Of a DNA stretch of 64,000 nt, positions 23,676 through 34,891 are shown piece after piece. The position numbers and the translations under genes were made by a program. Where the stretch lies: positions 992,001-1,056,000 of the forward strand of contig JAKUDP010000007.1 in the NCBI GenBank assembly GCA_022570795.1. Direction: 5' to 3'. A model generated the notes under the pieces. It did not search any database. It saw only the letters and a list, made by a program, of their open reading frames with translations, and was not told the DNA's origin. Positions within the stretch are counted from its first letter, which is position 1; every line of letters begins with the position of its first letter. Source of the stretch: Sphaerulina vaccinii (taxonomy: Eukaryota > Ascomycota > Dothideomycetes > Mycosphaerellales > Mycosphaerellaceae).

Positions 23676-26600
23676 CTAAAGACTCACCCATTGCGGAAAC
23701 TTCAGCCCAGGCAAGGCAATGCAAAAAATCATGACAGTCTGCATAAGCTGAGTCCCGCAGTCTAGTCCAGTTCCCAGCAGGTAATTATACTTGCGCCACC
23801 AAGCCGGTCGCCATCGGTAGATAGCACCCATGAAAGTTAGAGACACAAGCATAGCCGGAAAGAAGTTGGTCATCTGATAGACAGGAAAATTGCAGGCTCC
23901 ATAGAAGAACAGACTGGGGTTGGCATAGTGTTCCATATTCCATTGAGGTTTCCAGTACTTCTGAATGAGCCAGGCGATGAGCACGCAGACAGGTCCCAGG
24001 ATGAATCCGTAGTAGCTGTGGACAAACAAGGTCAGTTATACATGCTCTATGACAATAGGTGAACTGACTTACACCCAATTATATGGCGAATCACTTCCAA
24101 AGAACGTCTTCGGATCAAGGATACCCTAAATGACAGAAAGTGAGTAGAAGTTCTTTGTTTTCGCAGCGAACCAGTTGACTGAGGGGATATCTCCTTTCAG
24201 TGTAGGAGCTCCGATGTGATCGATGACGTCTTGCATCAATGCCACGTTAATGAAAGATCCGAGTAGAGTGCCCCTATAACACATCATCAGTGCATAGTCC
24301 TATTGAAGGTATGATCATTTCGCTCACCAAACCTGCCCAATGAATATCTCCTTCTCTGGAATCTTCATATAGAAGCCAAACTTATAATCACTGATCAAGT
24401 TGAGATTCTGTTCCAGGATTTGTCTTGCATAAGTCATACTTGTCAACAATGCAAGCGGTTGTCCTTCGAATAAGCTTCCAGCGATAACTTCAGAGAGGAA
24501 GCTCATATCGATTTGTTGATTTGCAACACCCCAGAGGACGCCATTCGGAAATGTGAAGAGGAAAGCTATGAGGGACATAACGATGAAACCCCACCAGGGG
24601 GGTTGTAGGCCTGCTCCATATATGGTTCCGAGAGAGAGGGCAGCGCAGATGACAAGAAGGACGATATACCACCAGTGAGGTCTGTGTGTGAATGAGGTTA
24701 GTTCTTGTATCGCGAGGAAAGGTTACTGATGTACTCTACTCAAACGCGAGGGTCGAATGACATGAGCTTCAGATATGGATCGCCGCAATCTTTTCTGCTG
24801 TTGCCCTTCGAGAAGCCGATCTTGATTGCTGCCCAAACGTAGTTGCCATACCACAGCACGGCGTAGAGCATGGCCCCAGTGCTTGACGCGAAGCCCCACT
24901 GTAATTCAGTCAGTCGAACGTCCACCGCTCGTGGCGGCATATCCAAACTTACGAAATAGCTGAAGACATAGCTCACACCCCAATAGGGTCTCGAATAAGC
25001 ATCCATTCCCGCCTGGTCCAATCGGTAATCCGACGTGATCACTCTACTAATGTTATACGTACTACCATTCTTATCGAAGGTCCCGCTACTCATTGCCGCG
25101 AAAGTCTTAGCGTCCAGAGTGTTGGTATAGTAGAGTATAGGATAGAGGAAGCAACAAGCGAAGGCTACACCAGCGCACTGGGTCATGAAAGACCACAATG
25201 GGGTGTACATAGGACAGTTCAGGACGCCAGTATTGAGATAGTTCCAGTCGAGTGAGAGAGTAAGGTAGCCGAAACCTTGGCTGCCGGAGCCTAAGACGTA
25301 GGCGATCGGATTTCCTAAGAAAACGTAAGCAGGAATGTTCGATGTATGCTCATTGTCGAGTTGTGTTGCATGCGAAGCACGTATCCCCGGCTTGGAAAGG
25401 CAATGATTGCAGAAGTCCGATCACTCACCATGGCCCATCCAACATATAATAGGCAGTGAAGCAAGAGTTGGCCACATCTAGAGCCACATCAGTATCGTTC
25501 TCAGCACAGTCGGGACTGAGATAGTCTTCTCCCACAAGTTCTGGAAACCAATGGTACACAAATGCAGCAGTAGCAGTCCACGCAAAGAACCAAATCGACT
25601 TCTTCGTGACCGAAGGGTTACGATGCATGGCGTTGAAGAGCGCGACGTTAGGAAGCACGCCAGGATAGTACCTGGTCACAAAGTGTCAATTCAAAGAGAC
25701 ATTGAGGTGAAAGGAGTGCAACCTACATCGCCGGCGGCCGTACCAAGATGTCGCGAAAAAGGCCTGCGAAACCATAACCGATCATTTGTGTGGACAAGAT
25801 GAAAAGAATGCTCCAGCCTGTGACGACGATGAGATTCAGTCAATGGTTTTCATTGTTGGATGTGTATGCAACTCACCAACATGTATCTTGTGTCCATAAT
25901 ATATCTTACCTCTTACTTCTCGTGTTACTCGTAGTTAGTTGTTCTCTATGCATACTACACAGACCCACAATACGGCGTTCAAGCTACAATGCAGATTCGA
26001 CACGACTCGTCTATAGAGGAGGACACGCTGGCTTACGCACTCAATGGTCCAAGTCCATATGCAGTATAACACGAACCCCAGTACGCCTATCCTCCTATGA
26101 TCAGCACACCTTGCTCAACTCATTTTCGCACACTCTAGACTCACCACAACAATCAAAGCATGCTCCTTAGCATTCCAAGGGCCTGGATTCAGACTCCAGT
26201 TGTAGCCAAAAGTTGAGTACTGTGTCTTTGGCAACCACCTGGCCATAGCATCGCCCATGCCCCATGCAAGAAGCTGGATCGTATAGGACGTGAGATTCAT
26301 CTGGTAAGGCTTGAAGTAATAGAATGTGGAAATGGCACATCCAACTATGACCCAGAAAGTGCCGAGAAACCAGAAGCGGAAGGTCAAGATTGGTTCCGTT
26401 GGGTCGTTGTGTAGGTCCACTGGAAAGTGTTAGCTGTACGGCACATTGGCGAGAAAATGAGGCTGTTTTGAGCATACCGGTCTTCGCCACAAGTGGAATC
26501 GGATAGTCCTTGAGTCGAGGGTCGATGAATTCGTCCTTGTCGTCCGGAATATAGATCTCGTCGAACGAGCCTGCTGATAATTCGGTCTCAGTTTGGTAGA

Positions 26601-26676
26601 AGCCATCCTTCTCCTTCTCATCTCGATTCGTCTGGCTGTTGCCAGAAGAGTCATCGGCTTTCTCAGTAGTTGCCAT
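23676..26676 (-). CDS. OPT-family oligopeptide transporter, probably damaged
   Basis: The family imports small peptides or peptide conjugates with protons across the plasma membrane. Frame-based exons are 26676-26478, 26419-26145, 26086-26037, 25911-25877, 25817-25727, 25671-25536, 25348-24953, 24898-24746, 24681-24328, 24273-24073 and 24015-23676. The product has a charged cytosolic N-terminus (to about residue 66) and then many membrane helices. OPT hallmarks include YTAYGLGPLSA, GWSILFILSTQMIGYGFAGL, VRPPAMYYPGVLPNVALFNA, VLGSGSQGFG, QPPWWGFIVM and GACNFPVYQ. Three problems stand out. TAG at 24126-24128 replaces the Trp of the conserved SVIWG block. The 24746/24681 junction does not keep frame with any GT-AG pair. 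The 25536/25348 intron is longer than the others. Either this is a recent pseudogene, or the TAG region is a 54-nt intron with a poor GTCAAC donor. Family assignment is firm; functionality is doubtful. Confidence 0.8.
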
Positions 26677-29221
26677 CTTCGTGTAGTGTCGCGATCAATG
26701 ATACTCGCAGCAGAAAGCGTAGGAGCGGAAGCTGTAGCAATGGCCTGTAGAGTGAATCGTCGTCGCGCGACCTTATCTAAGCTACTCAGTCAGGTAGGTG
26801 CAGAGACAACCTGGCGAATGTAACGTCTGCCAGGTCTCTTGCACTAGATGTGGGTGTTCTTGGAGCCCTAGCCTTGAGAAAGCTACTCAAGTCGCTGTTC
26901 AAAGCAAAGCCGGCGTCAGTTGCTCAAAGTACAGTGCAGCTTACAGCTTGTATGGCGTCGAGATAGCGGTGCCCAGGGTGGCGATAGGCTACCTGGACGG
27001 AAAGACCACCCACATCGTCTCCAACACAAAGACTTCTGCGAGTACTATTCTAGAGTCGTTGTGGCTCTAGTGTTTAGCCAAACTTGAAGCATGGCATTAT
27101 CTCAACATACGAACATGTGCAGCATACCAAAGCGGACTACCAAATTGCGCTGGATGGTCACTCTGAGCAGACATCAAGTCTTGGCCACGGACTTGAAGGC
27201 CGAGAATCTCAAGCTTTTGATCAGGTATAGCACGAAGCTTTTCTCGGGTCAAAGGACTGGTATCGCACATGGAGCCAGGATCACAGAGAGATAGCGGCTT
27301 CAGTCCAAGGCTTCTGGTTGTGCATCGTACTCGGCAGTTCTCACAATGCTTGGAACAGCTAGCAGGCATGGTATCATCGCCTCTTTTCGTGGTGCAACGA
27401 TACGACCACTAGCTGCCTCGATCATGTCGAATCATAGGCATGGCGGTCTTTGGGAATCGCCAGCTCCAGCGCCTCTTCGAGGCTGGCCCTTGTTCAAGGC
27501 CTGTCGATGTTATAGGCCAAGATGAGCAGAATCAGCAGATCGCATCGGAAACACTGCTCTCCCGTGGCGATACCTCGATGATTGAGTACAAGCTGTGTCG
27601 TATGGTATCATCGCCTCCGGGCTCGTCTTACGTGGGCTCGATGAGATGGCAATGGATGTGTACTTGGTCAATTCTTGTGCGATGGACTGATGGCTGGTGC
27701 AATCGGCGTGGCCGCGTGGGGCGTCGGCCCTTGTCCTGGCCACTTCGCTGCTGTAGACCAGGTCAACAAGAACGATCCATACTTATCTGCAGTCGAGGCA
27801 AGCCTGGTGATCTGGCAATGACTTCATCGACGGCGTATACGCAGGACGATGGTATGAGGAAGAAGAAGAAGAAGAAGAGGTGAAGTGGAAAAGAAGGCTA
27901 AGGGCGGCGGTGACTCAAAAGGTGTTCGGAGTTCGCTCCCTCGCTCAGGCAGGGGTGGAACGGTCCCGAAGGTCGTTGGCTCTCCACTACTCCACGTGGT
28001 GATGGAATTGCGGCCGAGAACAAGTACGCAAAGCATTGTCAAGTCAGTGAGTGAACTGATGAGTTGGTTTCAAGAAGGATCCTTCTCCACCAGAAAAAGA
28101 GCGCTAGTGCCTGAGGCACGACATATGGTCTTGGCGAGCATATGAGTTTTGGTTCCCCTTGTTCCGTGGCACTCCTGATCTTCTACCAGACATCTGCATC
28201 ACTTTGGAATTGCTGTTCTGCATACCCATCCTCCCCGCAAGATCGCGCTACGTGGCGATTGATGAATGTGCGGCGTCTGGGTAACGTAGACATAAGTCCC
28301 ACCTTTTCGACAGTGCACGGCATTGTAGAACTGCTCGCTGCCCGGTCATTCACAGCATGGAGCGGCATTAAGGCTCGCACCAAAGGGCCCACGGATCTAT
28401 ATGCACGTGTTTCTCCCGAATGCCAGATCCATCCATGGCTACTGGCCAGCTAGCCATACCGCTGTGTTTGCTAATCCCGCCTCACTCTCATGCACTTGAA
28501 GGATAACGCGAATACCACAATCGCCGTTTAAGCCAATCTCATTCAATGCATCTCCCCAACGTCACCCCGAGACCTCCGGCTAAGAATAGACATGTGGCAC
28601 TGCAGTTCAGAACGGCTTAGCACGGAAAGTGCATAAGTTCAGAAAAACGTACACATAAGGAGCTACCGAGCGCACCAGAAGAGCAGAGACTCCATCCAAC
28701 CAGAAGCCAGCGAACAGAGGACAGCAACTGGAATACCAGCAAAGACGGCATCGAGGCGTGCCACCGGCGTCGGATTGGTGGAGATGGTGTCGGACATTGT
28801 GAAGTGTAGATTTGTGTGATTTCGGGCAACTGCCAAGCTCCCTGCGGATTCAAAGTGTAGTAGTAGGCACTAGTCTATGCCTTGCGATACGAGAGACGCG
28901 CTGATTTGACGTAGAGCCAGGGTCGAGGAAATGGGCAGGTGCCGCCTCTCCAGCAGCTCTGAGCATTGTCTACGCGGCATGAAGCAGGGCTAAGTTGCCT
29001 AGAACTCATCGTGTTGCAGTGGAGAGTGATCATAAGTGTCGAATCTATATCCAATATGTCTCTGATGTTGAGTGCGATCCGCGCAGCTCGACGCAGAGAC
29101 AATGCAAGGACGGCAACGACCATTCTCCTGGAGCCTTGGAAGAGCAGTATGCACGAATGCAAAGGGAAACACGCAGAGCTACCTGACTGGCGAAGAAAGA
29201 TCATCTTCATCATTGAGAACC
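26677..29221. other. 2.5-kb stretch without a convincing gene
   Basis: It holds the promoter of the OPT gene and then frames of 60-147 codons on both strands with no domain. A short AAG microsatellite lies at about 27856-27877. One minus-strand frame (27097-27369) begins with closely spaced cysteines but does not fit any zinc-cluster spacing. Confidence 0.45.
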
Positions 29222-31351
29222 TCAGATCCGCTCATACTGTGGCAATCCATTTCCAGTTGAACCTGCAGTGTTCGATAAGTCGTTCATTTCCACCACAGAC
29301 ACATAAGGCCCATTCTTCTTGACTGCATTCGCATTCGCAACAACCGCCACGCCTCCAGGCGCGGTGTGGGAGAACAAATGCACTGGATGATGTCCAGCCA
29401 CATCCTGCATCTCCTGCACAGTGGATGCTTCTTCCAAAAAGTTGCCGATGTATACGCCGCGCGACATCGTTGCGAGACTACTGGATTTCCACAAAGGAGT
29501 GTGCCGGCTTGTCCATATTGTGGCAAGGAGTTGAATGAGTGTGAGTAGGACGACCAGAATTGGTAGAGAGATCCATGGCCATGAGACGCGGTATCTCGTT
29601 ACTGAAGTACCAGCCATGCCGGTCTGGTGAAGCTTGGGGTCATCACCATTCGCGCGGATCGTGTTGGAGATACTCTCGGCTAGGGACTCGAAAGTAGCTG
29701 ACAGGACACTGCTGTTGAAGAGGGGTTGAATTGTGGCCGGCTTATACTGAACAATGCTGTCACTGCCCAGCGTTCCCGTGAGGTAGCCATTGATTTCTGG
29801 TATTCGAGTGGTGGTGTTGAAGTCAGCGAAATTGAGTTGAAATCAGTTGCTGATTGAGTCGACTGCGGACTGTGATACGTTGTAGCCGTCTCCTAGCATC
29901 AAATCTGTCCTTGAAAGAAGCGAGACACGACTATCGAACTCCAGACTAAGCTCATTGCTTTGACTAATGTCCATAGCAGACGTCTCCTCGGGATTCAATT
30001 GCCAGGAGTCTGCTGCACGACCTGCTGCATCGTTGATACGTGACGTTTGGAGAATGAAGCTATTGTTCACTGTAGTGTCGTACTGTTTGACACAGTAGTA
30101 TAGAGCACACTCCATCGCTTCTGGTGGATTACTCGGCGGCCATGTGCTAGCGCGTTGGTCTTCTGTCAATCTAAGCATGGTCATGGACCATATGAGCGTA
30201 TCGATCCCGGTCATGGAAACCGTCGCGCTCTCGTTACCCGTTCCCATTGTCACCATTTGGATGTAGGATGGATCGCCGTCTAGATTGTCCGTATATACTC
30301 CATCAGGCAATTCATATCGAGTGACAAGGCCAGTTTTCGCAGCATCATTAGTTTCGTCCAAGGCCACGTATTCCGGCGTACCACCTTCGCTCTGCAACTG
30401 GGTCAAATGGGAGCTGATGTCGTTGCACAAGCTGCAAACAGCGAGCGACTCGGTGGTAGGCCATGTGCAGTTACCTGAAGGACAGCTCAGAGCAAGTTGC
30501 TGCGTCAAATTACCTATCGGCTTGATGAGACCGTATAACGCAGCAGACTGTACTGCGTAATCTGCTTCAACGTTTACTTCCACCTCACCAGACCCACGCG
30601 CTGCGGCGGTCAGCTTTGATGGAACAAGACCGCAAGAGTGCGTATTGGCTTACTGGTATTGAAACCCACTAGTCCGACCATTCCCTTTGGCACTCGATTT
30701 CCGGCGCTGTACCTCTGAGTGCGTGGTAACGCTGCCGTCGTGCTATCCTGCCACGCTAGACCCTGGTCAAAATGGACTACCTGCTGGATGAACGGCTCGA
30801 AGGCAAGCGATAGCACGAATGCAATTGCTCCTACGGTAGCACTATGCTCATTAGCATCTATGTTGGTGTTCTGGTCAGACTTCACCTTACATCTTGCGCG
30901 TAGAGGAGAAGAGTAGCATCGCGGAGCCAAAGACTCCTCGCCCAGCTTGTTCCACTGCCTCAAATTCGAGCAGCGAGCGCGGCCTGCGCGAGAAGATAGC
31001 CCATTTAGATTGAGCAATAGCTGCACCCAGGACGAACAAGTTACTCAGCTTGCTGGCAGTCGCGAGAATAGAAATGATTGTATTGAGTGTCAACCCGTGC
31101 CAGGCCAGAACCACCTTACCATCAGCGGAGGCTAGCACTCCGGCCACAGCACCCAGTGCCAGAATACTGAACGTGCAGGCAACCACCTCCTGTATCCATG
31201 TTGCGGAAAGGTCAATCCCCATTTTCGCAAAGCTCGCGATACTAAAGACAATGTGAGGAAACAGCAGAGAATGGGAGTCGGTCAGCACATGATGCGACCA
31301 GACCATGTTATACACACACGCCCCGTTCGACGCTGCCAATGCTGCATGCAT
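29222..31351 (-). CDS. DUF3176-type fungal membrane protein with an in-frame TGA
   Basis: Exons by frame are 31351-30891 (5' end uncertain), 30841-30655 and 30600-29222. The N-terminal part has two hydrophobic segments followed by AQSKWAIFSRRPRSLLEFEA and GRGVFGSAMLLF, the block I recognise as the DUF3176 core. The first intron (49 nt, GCTAATG branch) joins TRK to VGAIAFVLSLAFEPFIQQV. A large extracellular-looking region with N-glycosylation sequons and paired cysteines (SCPSGNC, CSLC) follows. A C-terminal helix (WISLPILVVLLTLIQLLATI) and a cytosolic tail end the protein. At 29843-29845 a TGA interrupts the frame between SISN and FQLNFADFN, and homologous-looking sequence continues in the same frame for over 200 codons. 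I found no splice pair that removes it cleanly. This is a probable pseudogene or a truncated allele. DUF3176 function is unknown. Confidence 0.65.
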
Positions 31352-31948
31352 GGCGTCTGCTGTGCGCTTTCGAGGCGTGTCGCTTGCGAGAACTGGGTGT
31401 TAGCTCAGATACACATCCGGGTAGCTGGCCTCAAGGCAGCGAAGGAGACATAGTCGTATACTTCGGCTCCGTAAAGTCGCTGTGTGCTTGACTCGCAGAT
31501 CATGCGTGGGATGGTGATTGTGTCGGCTGGAGCGGTCTATACCGCCACCTGGGGTGCGTGCATACTGCGGTGGCATGAGCTGATAGAGCCCATCCCCCTT
31601 GGAGAACTGCGACCGCGGCATCCAGTTGTGCTACAGGACGTATTTGAAATCGCGACACCTGGCAGAGAAAGAAGTAGTAGTGAACATGTGTGAAGCACAG
31701 AAGAAAAGGTGAAGCTGATGTGCTGAGGTGAACTGTCAAGAATGTCGACTTTCAACTCTCACGGTCCGAGAGAGTCCGGTTCATCTTCCGACGACGACGA
31801 CATCGGCGAGCGGCATTGAGTCTACGAGTCGACTCATCACATATGTGGAAAGTGGTAAGTGAAGTGGTCAACCGCTTTCTCAGACATCTCCCCTCTCTCG
31901 TCGAAGACACTTGTACGAAGACAGACACGGAAACAACGAATCGTCATC
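31352..31948. promoter_or_regulatory. Divergent intergenic region
   Basis: Lies between the minus-strand DUF3176-type gene and the plus-strand NAD-synthesis gene. A minus-strand frame at 31400-31621 could contain an upstream exon of the DUF3176-type gene, but I cannot join it with confidence. The rest would be promoter sequence. Confidence 0.4.
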
Positions 31949-32905
31949 ATGCCTATCACAGAAGGAGCACCGATTCACGGCAATCCGGCACATCTACTGC
32001 CACCCTCATGGAAGAAGTCGATTGGCGTCTGGCTTGAGGAGGACACTCCGAGCTTCGACTATGGTGGCTTCGTGGTAGGAGATGGTCCAGCTGAAGCGCG
32101 TCTGCTTGCAAAGAGCTTTGGCATAGTGGCGGGTGTGCCATTCTTTGACGAGGTGTTCAAGCAGTTGGACTGTACTGTGGAGTGGCTCGTAAAGGAAGGT
32201 GATGAGGTCGGGAGAGAGGAGAAGCAGCATGTGGCCACAGTACGAGGTCCAGTACGCTGCTTGCTACTGGGCGAGCGGGTGGCTCTGAATCTGCTGTCGA
32301 GATGCTCAGGCGTAGCCACGAAGTCGCACTCTTTGCTCCAGCTACTACGAAAGGCAGGATACAGAAACATCCTGGCTGGTACGCGCAAGACCACTCCAGG
32401 CTTTCGACTCGTGGAGAAGTATGGCATGCTTGTGGGTGGATGCGACCAGCACAGACACGACCTCAGCACCATGACCATGCTGAAGGACAACCACATCTGG
32501 GCATGCGGAGGCTCGATACCAACCGCAGTTGCGGCTGCGAAGGCGGCCGGAGGCTTTGCGGTGAAAGTGGAAGTGGAGTGTCAGTCGGAGGAAGAAGCAA
32601 ACACAGCCATTGAGGCTGGTGCGGATGTGGTCATGCTTGACAACTTCACGCCTGAGGGTGTTCGCATAGCATCGAAGAGTCTCAAGGACAGATGGGGAAG
32701 AAGTGTGAATGCGCGTGCACTAGTGGAGGTCTCTGGCGGGTTGACAGAAGACAATGTCGCCGACTATGTCTGTGATGACATTGACATTATCAGCTCGTCA
32801 AGCATTCACCAGGGTGTGAAGCACATCGACTTCTCGCTCAAGGTCATACCAAAGGAGAGTGCAACTGGCGGAAAGCTAGGGAACGGCGAGTCGGCTGAGA
32901 CTTGA
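31949..32905 (+). CDS. BNA6: Nicotinate-nucleotide pyrophosphorylase (quinolinate phosphoribosyltransferase)
   Basis: Single exon, 318 aa, the usual length. The enzyme converts quinolinate and PRPP to nicotinate mononucleotide, CO2 and pyrophosphate, the step where the kynurenine route feeds NAD synthesis. Visible family motifs are GERVALNLLSRCSGVAT, AGTRKTTPGFR (Arg/Lys near residue 146 bind quinolinate), HRHDLSTMTMLKDNH (near 177), EVECQSEEEA, MLDNF and ALVEVSGGL, then SSSSIHQGV near the C-terminus for the phosphate site. All key residues appear present. I chose the ATG at 31949, in a CATC|ATGCC context, over the in-frame ATG at 31859, because family proteins begin close to the first conserved block and the extra 30 residues look like leader sequence. 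Cytosolic in yeast. Confidence 0.93.
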   Translation: MPITEGAPIHGNPAHLLPPSWKKSIGVWLEEDTPSFDYGGFVVGDGPAEARLLAKSFGIVAGVPFFDEVFKQLDCTVEWLVKEGDEVGREEKQHVATVRGPVRCLLLGERVALNLLSRCSGVATKSHSLLQLLRKAGYRNILAGTRKTTPGFRLVEKYGMLVGGCDQHRHDLSTMTMLKDNHIWACGGSIPTAVAAAKAAGGFAVKVEVECQSEEEANTAIEAGADVVMLDNFTPEGVRIASKSLKDRWGRSVNARALVEVSGGLTEDNVADYVCDDIDIISSSSIHQGVKHIDFSLKVIPKESATGGKLGNGESAET

Positions 32906-33439
32906 CAAGCAGTAAGTAGATCAAAATGCAGAGGACGCGAGCGAGAGATGCTCGAGCATAATAATAAAAGTGACTGCTCGACCATCTCGTCCTCGACCCA
33001 TTTGCTCTCTCGAGGACCGTTGAAAGGACTTCGAGGCCGGCTTTCACACTGTAGGAACCCCGTAAACGGTCGCCTGAGCTCAACGAACTTCACTGGGTCT
33101 AGCCGCTTGCCGCCTAGCTCGCCACGAGAAACCGCACTGAGCTGACGCAAAACTTGCTGGCCCTCACTCGCTTGCAACACCAAAAATAACACCTTCCAGT
33201 TCACCGGGGCGCCACCGGCTCTCCTACTACAAGGCAGCGCACACACAACGTTCAGCGCATTTTCAAACCCCACAGGTCAAGACATTGGCAAGCCTGCCGC
33301 AACTCGAGCATCGCAGCCCCAATTCGGCAACAGCAGCGCCCTCGGACAGTCGCATCGAGCTACTATACAGGCACCTCGAACGTCGCAAGCTGTATCACCA
33401 CCCCTGCTGGAGCATGCAGGCGAGGACGATACAACACTG
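32906..33439. other. Intergenic
   Basis: 3' flank of BNA6 and promoter of the F-box-like gene. No feature supported. Confidence 0.5.
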
Positions 33440-34891
33440 ATGAGAGCGCGGAGACAAGCAGAGACGTCGAGACGTGCGTTAATCGGTGCGCAGTCGCTCT
33501 CTGACGCGATCGCCAACCATGCCACCCCTGCTCCACCCCAGCCAACAAGCAATCCGGAGGTCGCATTCCGAGTCTCACCGGCAGTGGAGGATGAAAGGCG
33601 CACATATGACTTGAATAGTACTTCTCATCGAGATGGAAACACGCGCATTCCACGCGACCATGCCAAAGTCGAAGAATATCGGACTGCCCTTGCAGCGACT
33701 CTGAGAAAGGACAACTTCGTCCTTCACGATGAGGGCGCCAGAGTGCTAGCAGAGTTCCTTGTGAAAGAGATGTACGAGGGAAGACACAGCTGGATGATGG
33801 AAGCGCTTTTGCAAACCGCATTTGCCTGGAGGTCATCGCTCAGACTCACCGCTTTGGTCGTTAGTGTCGCCACGGCATTGCGGGATCTGGACGCCAGGTA
33901 TAGGAATGGCGAGTTTCACACACAGAAAGAAGTGAGAGCTGGCGATTCTGTTCGTCACCACGGTCAGAGTCTTGTAGGAATACTCGCAAAGCAGGGGAAG
34001 CCAACCTCCATCATGCGCAACGATTCTCCGACGCGTGCAGCCACGGACAAGCAGCTTTCGCAACAGGGCATCTTCCAGTTCCTCGAGCTCCCACCAGAGA
34101 TGCGCAACCGGATCTACCTGGAGCTGCTCGCCCCGAATGGCTTCATTACCCTCTCTCGCTTCGACCGCAGGGGCAGAAAATCAGACAACTACAAAGCCGT
34201 AGCGCACTACACTGTCAACTCTGGGTGTCAACTTGCGATCCTGCGAACGTGTAAGCAAGTTTACAAAGGGGGAAAGAGTATTCTCTACCGCGAAAACACA
34301 ATCAACATCAAGTCTGATCTGAGGAGCGACTCGGGCTTGTGCTTACCCCTCTTGTCCAACCCCACGCTGCCGTTGCTCGCAACCATGACGCTCGTTCTGG
34401 ACCTTGGCCGACTTGAGTTGATGCGCGACGGGTGGATTGATCGAGTCAATTGGTTCCAGTTGCAAGCTCTTACAACTCTCAAAGAGCTTCGAATCTGCGT
34501 GGTGGAGAGTGACCATTTCCTCTGCACGGATGAGGACAAAAGCTCCATCCTGAAACATATCCTGGAGCGCGTACCAGCGGACTGCGAGCTCAGCTATGAG
34601 TCAAATGCAGACTGTGAGATTGATCTCGCGCAGGCAGTGATCGAAGAGCACGACCCACCAGGCGACGACTTTGGAATTGCCGAGTTCGAGGCACACGAGG
34701 TGGATGGCGAAGTGTTGAAGCAGCTGGCCAAGGAGGTGCTTGATGGAGATGGTTTCGAGGCGGGCTGCAAGAATGGGGATGTGAGAGACTATCGCTTCGC
34801 TCCTCGAGTTCGCAGCGTGGTCAAGAGTGTGGATCAACTCATCGCAGAGGGTGCAGTGGACTCAAGCATCGTGCTTGGAGGACCTTATTAG
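33440..34891 (+). CDS. F-box/2EXR-like fungal protein
   Basis: Single exon, 483 aa. At about residues 212-232 it has FLELPPEMRNRIYLELL, the signature opening of the fungal F-box-like/2EXR domain, followed by LAILRTCKQVYKGGKSILYR, the second conserved block. These domains occur in large fungal families. Some bind Skp1 in SCF ubiquitin ligases and most have no known function. The N-terminal 200 residues are a separate, partly helical region (YRTALAATLRKDNFVLHDEG) that I do not recognise and may be a lineage-specific extension. The C-terminal 100 residues are acidic and end in RSVVKSVDQLIAEGAVDSSI. That last part is duplicated about 350 bp downstream. An upstream start is possible, since the frame before 33440 was not traced to a stop. 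Confidence 0.72.
   Translation: MRARRQAETSRRALIGAQSLSDAIANHATPAPPQPTSNPEVAFRVSPAVEDERRTYDLNSTSHRDGNTRIPRDHAKVEEYRTALAATLRKDNFVLHDEGARVLAEFLVKEMYEGRHSWMMEALLQTAFAWRSSLRLTALVVSVATALRDLDARYRNGEFHTQKEVRAGDSVRHHGQSLVGILAKQGKPTSIMRNDSPTRAATDKQLSQQGIFQFLELPPEMRNRIYLELLAPNGFITLSRFDRRGRKSDNYKAVAHYTVNSGCQLAILRTCKQVYKGGKSILYRENTINIKSDLRSDSGLCLPLLSNPTLPLLATMTLVLDLGRLELMRDGWIDRVNWFQLQALTTLKELRICVVESDHFLCTDEDKSSILKHILERVPADCELSYESNADCEIDLAQAVIEEHDPPGDDFGIAEFEAHEVDGEVLKQLAKEVLDGDGFEAGCKNGDVRDYRFAPRVRSVVKSVDQLIAEGAVDSSIVLGGPY

Noticed and set aside
27097..27369. Cysteine-rich start of a minus-strand frame resembling a Zn2Cys6 zinc cluster
   Set aside because: The cysteine spacing does not fit C-x2-C-x6-C and no linker or regulator domain follows.
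27856..27877. AAG repeat encoding a poly-Lys tail
   Set aside because: A plain microsatellite at the end of an unsupported frame.
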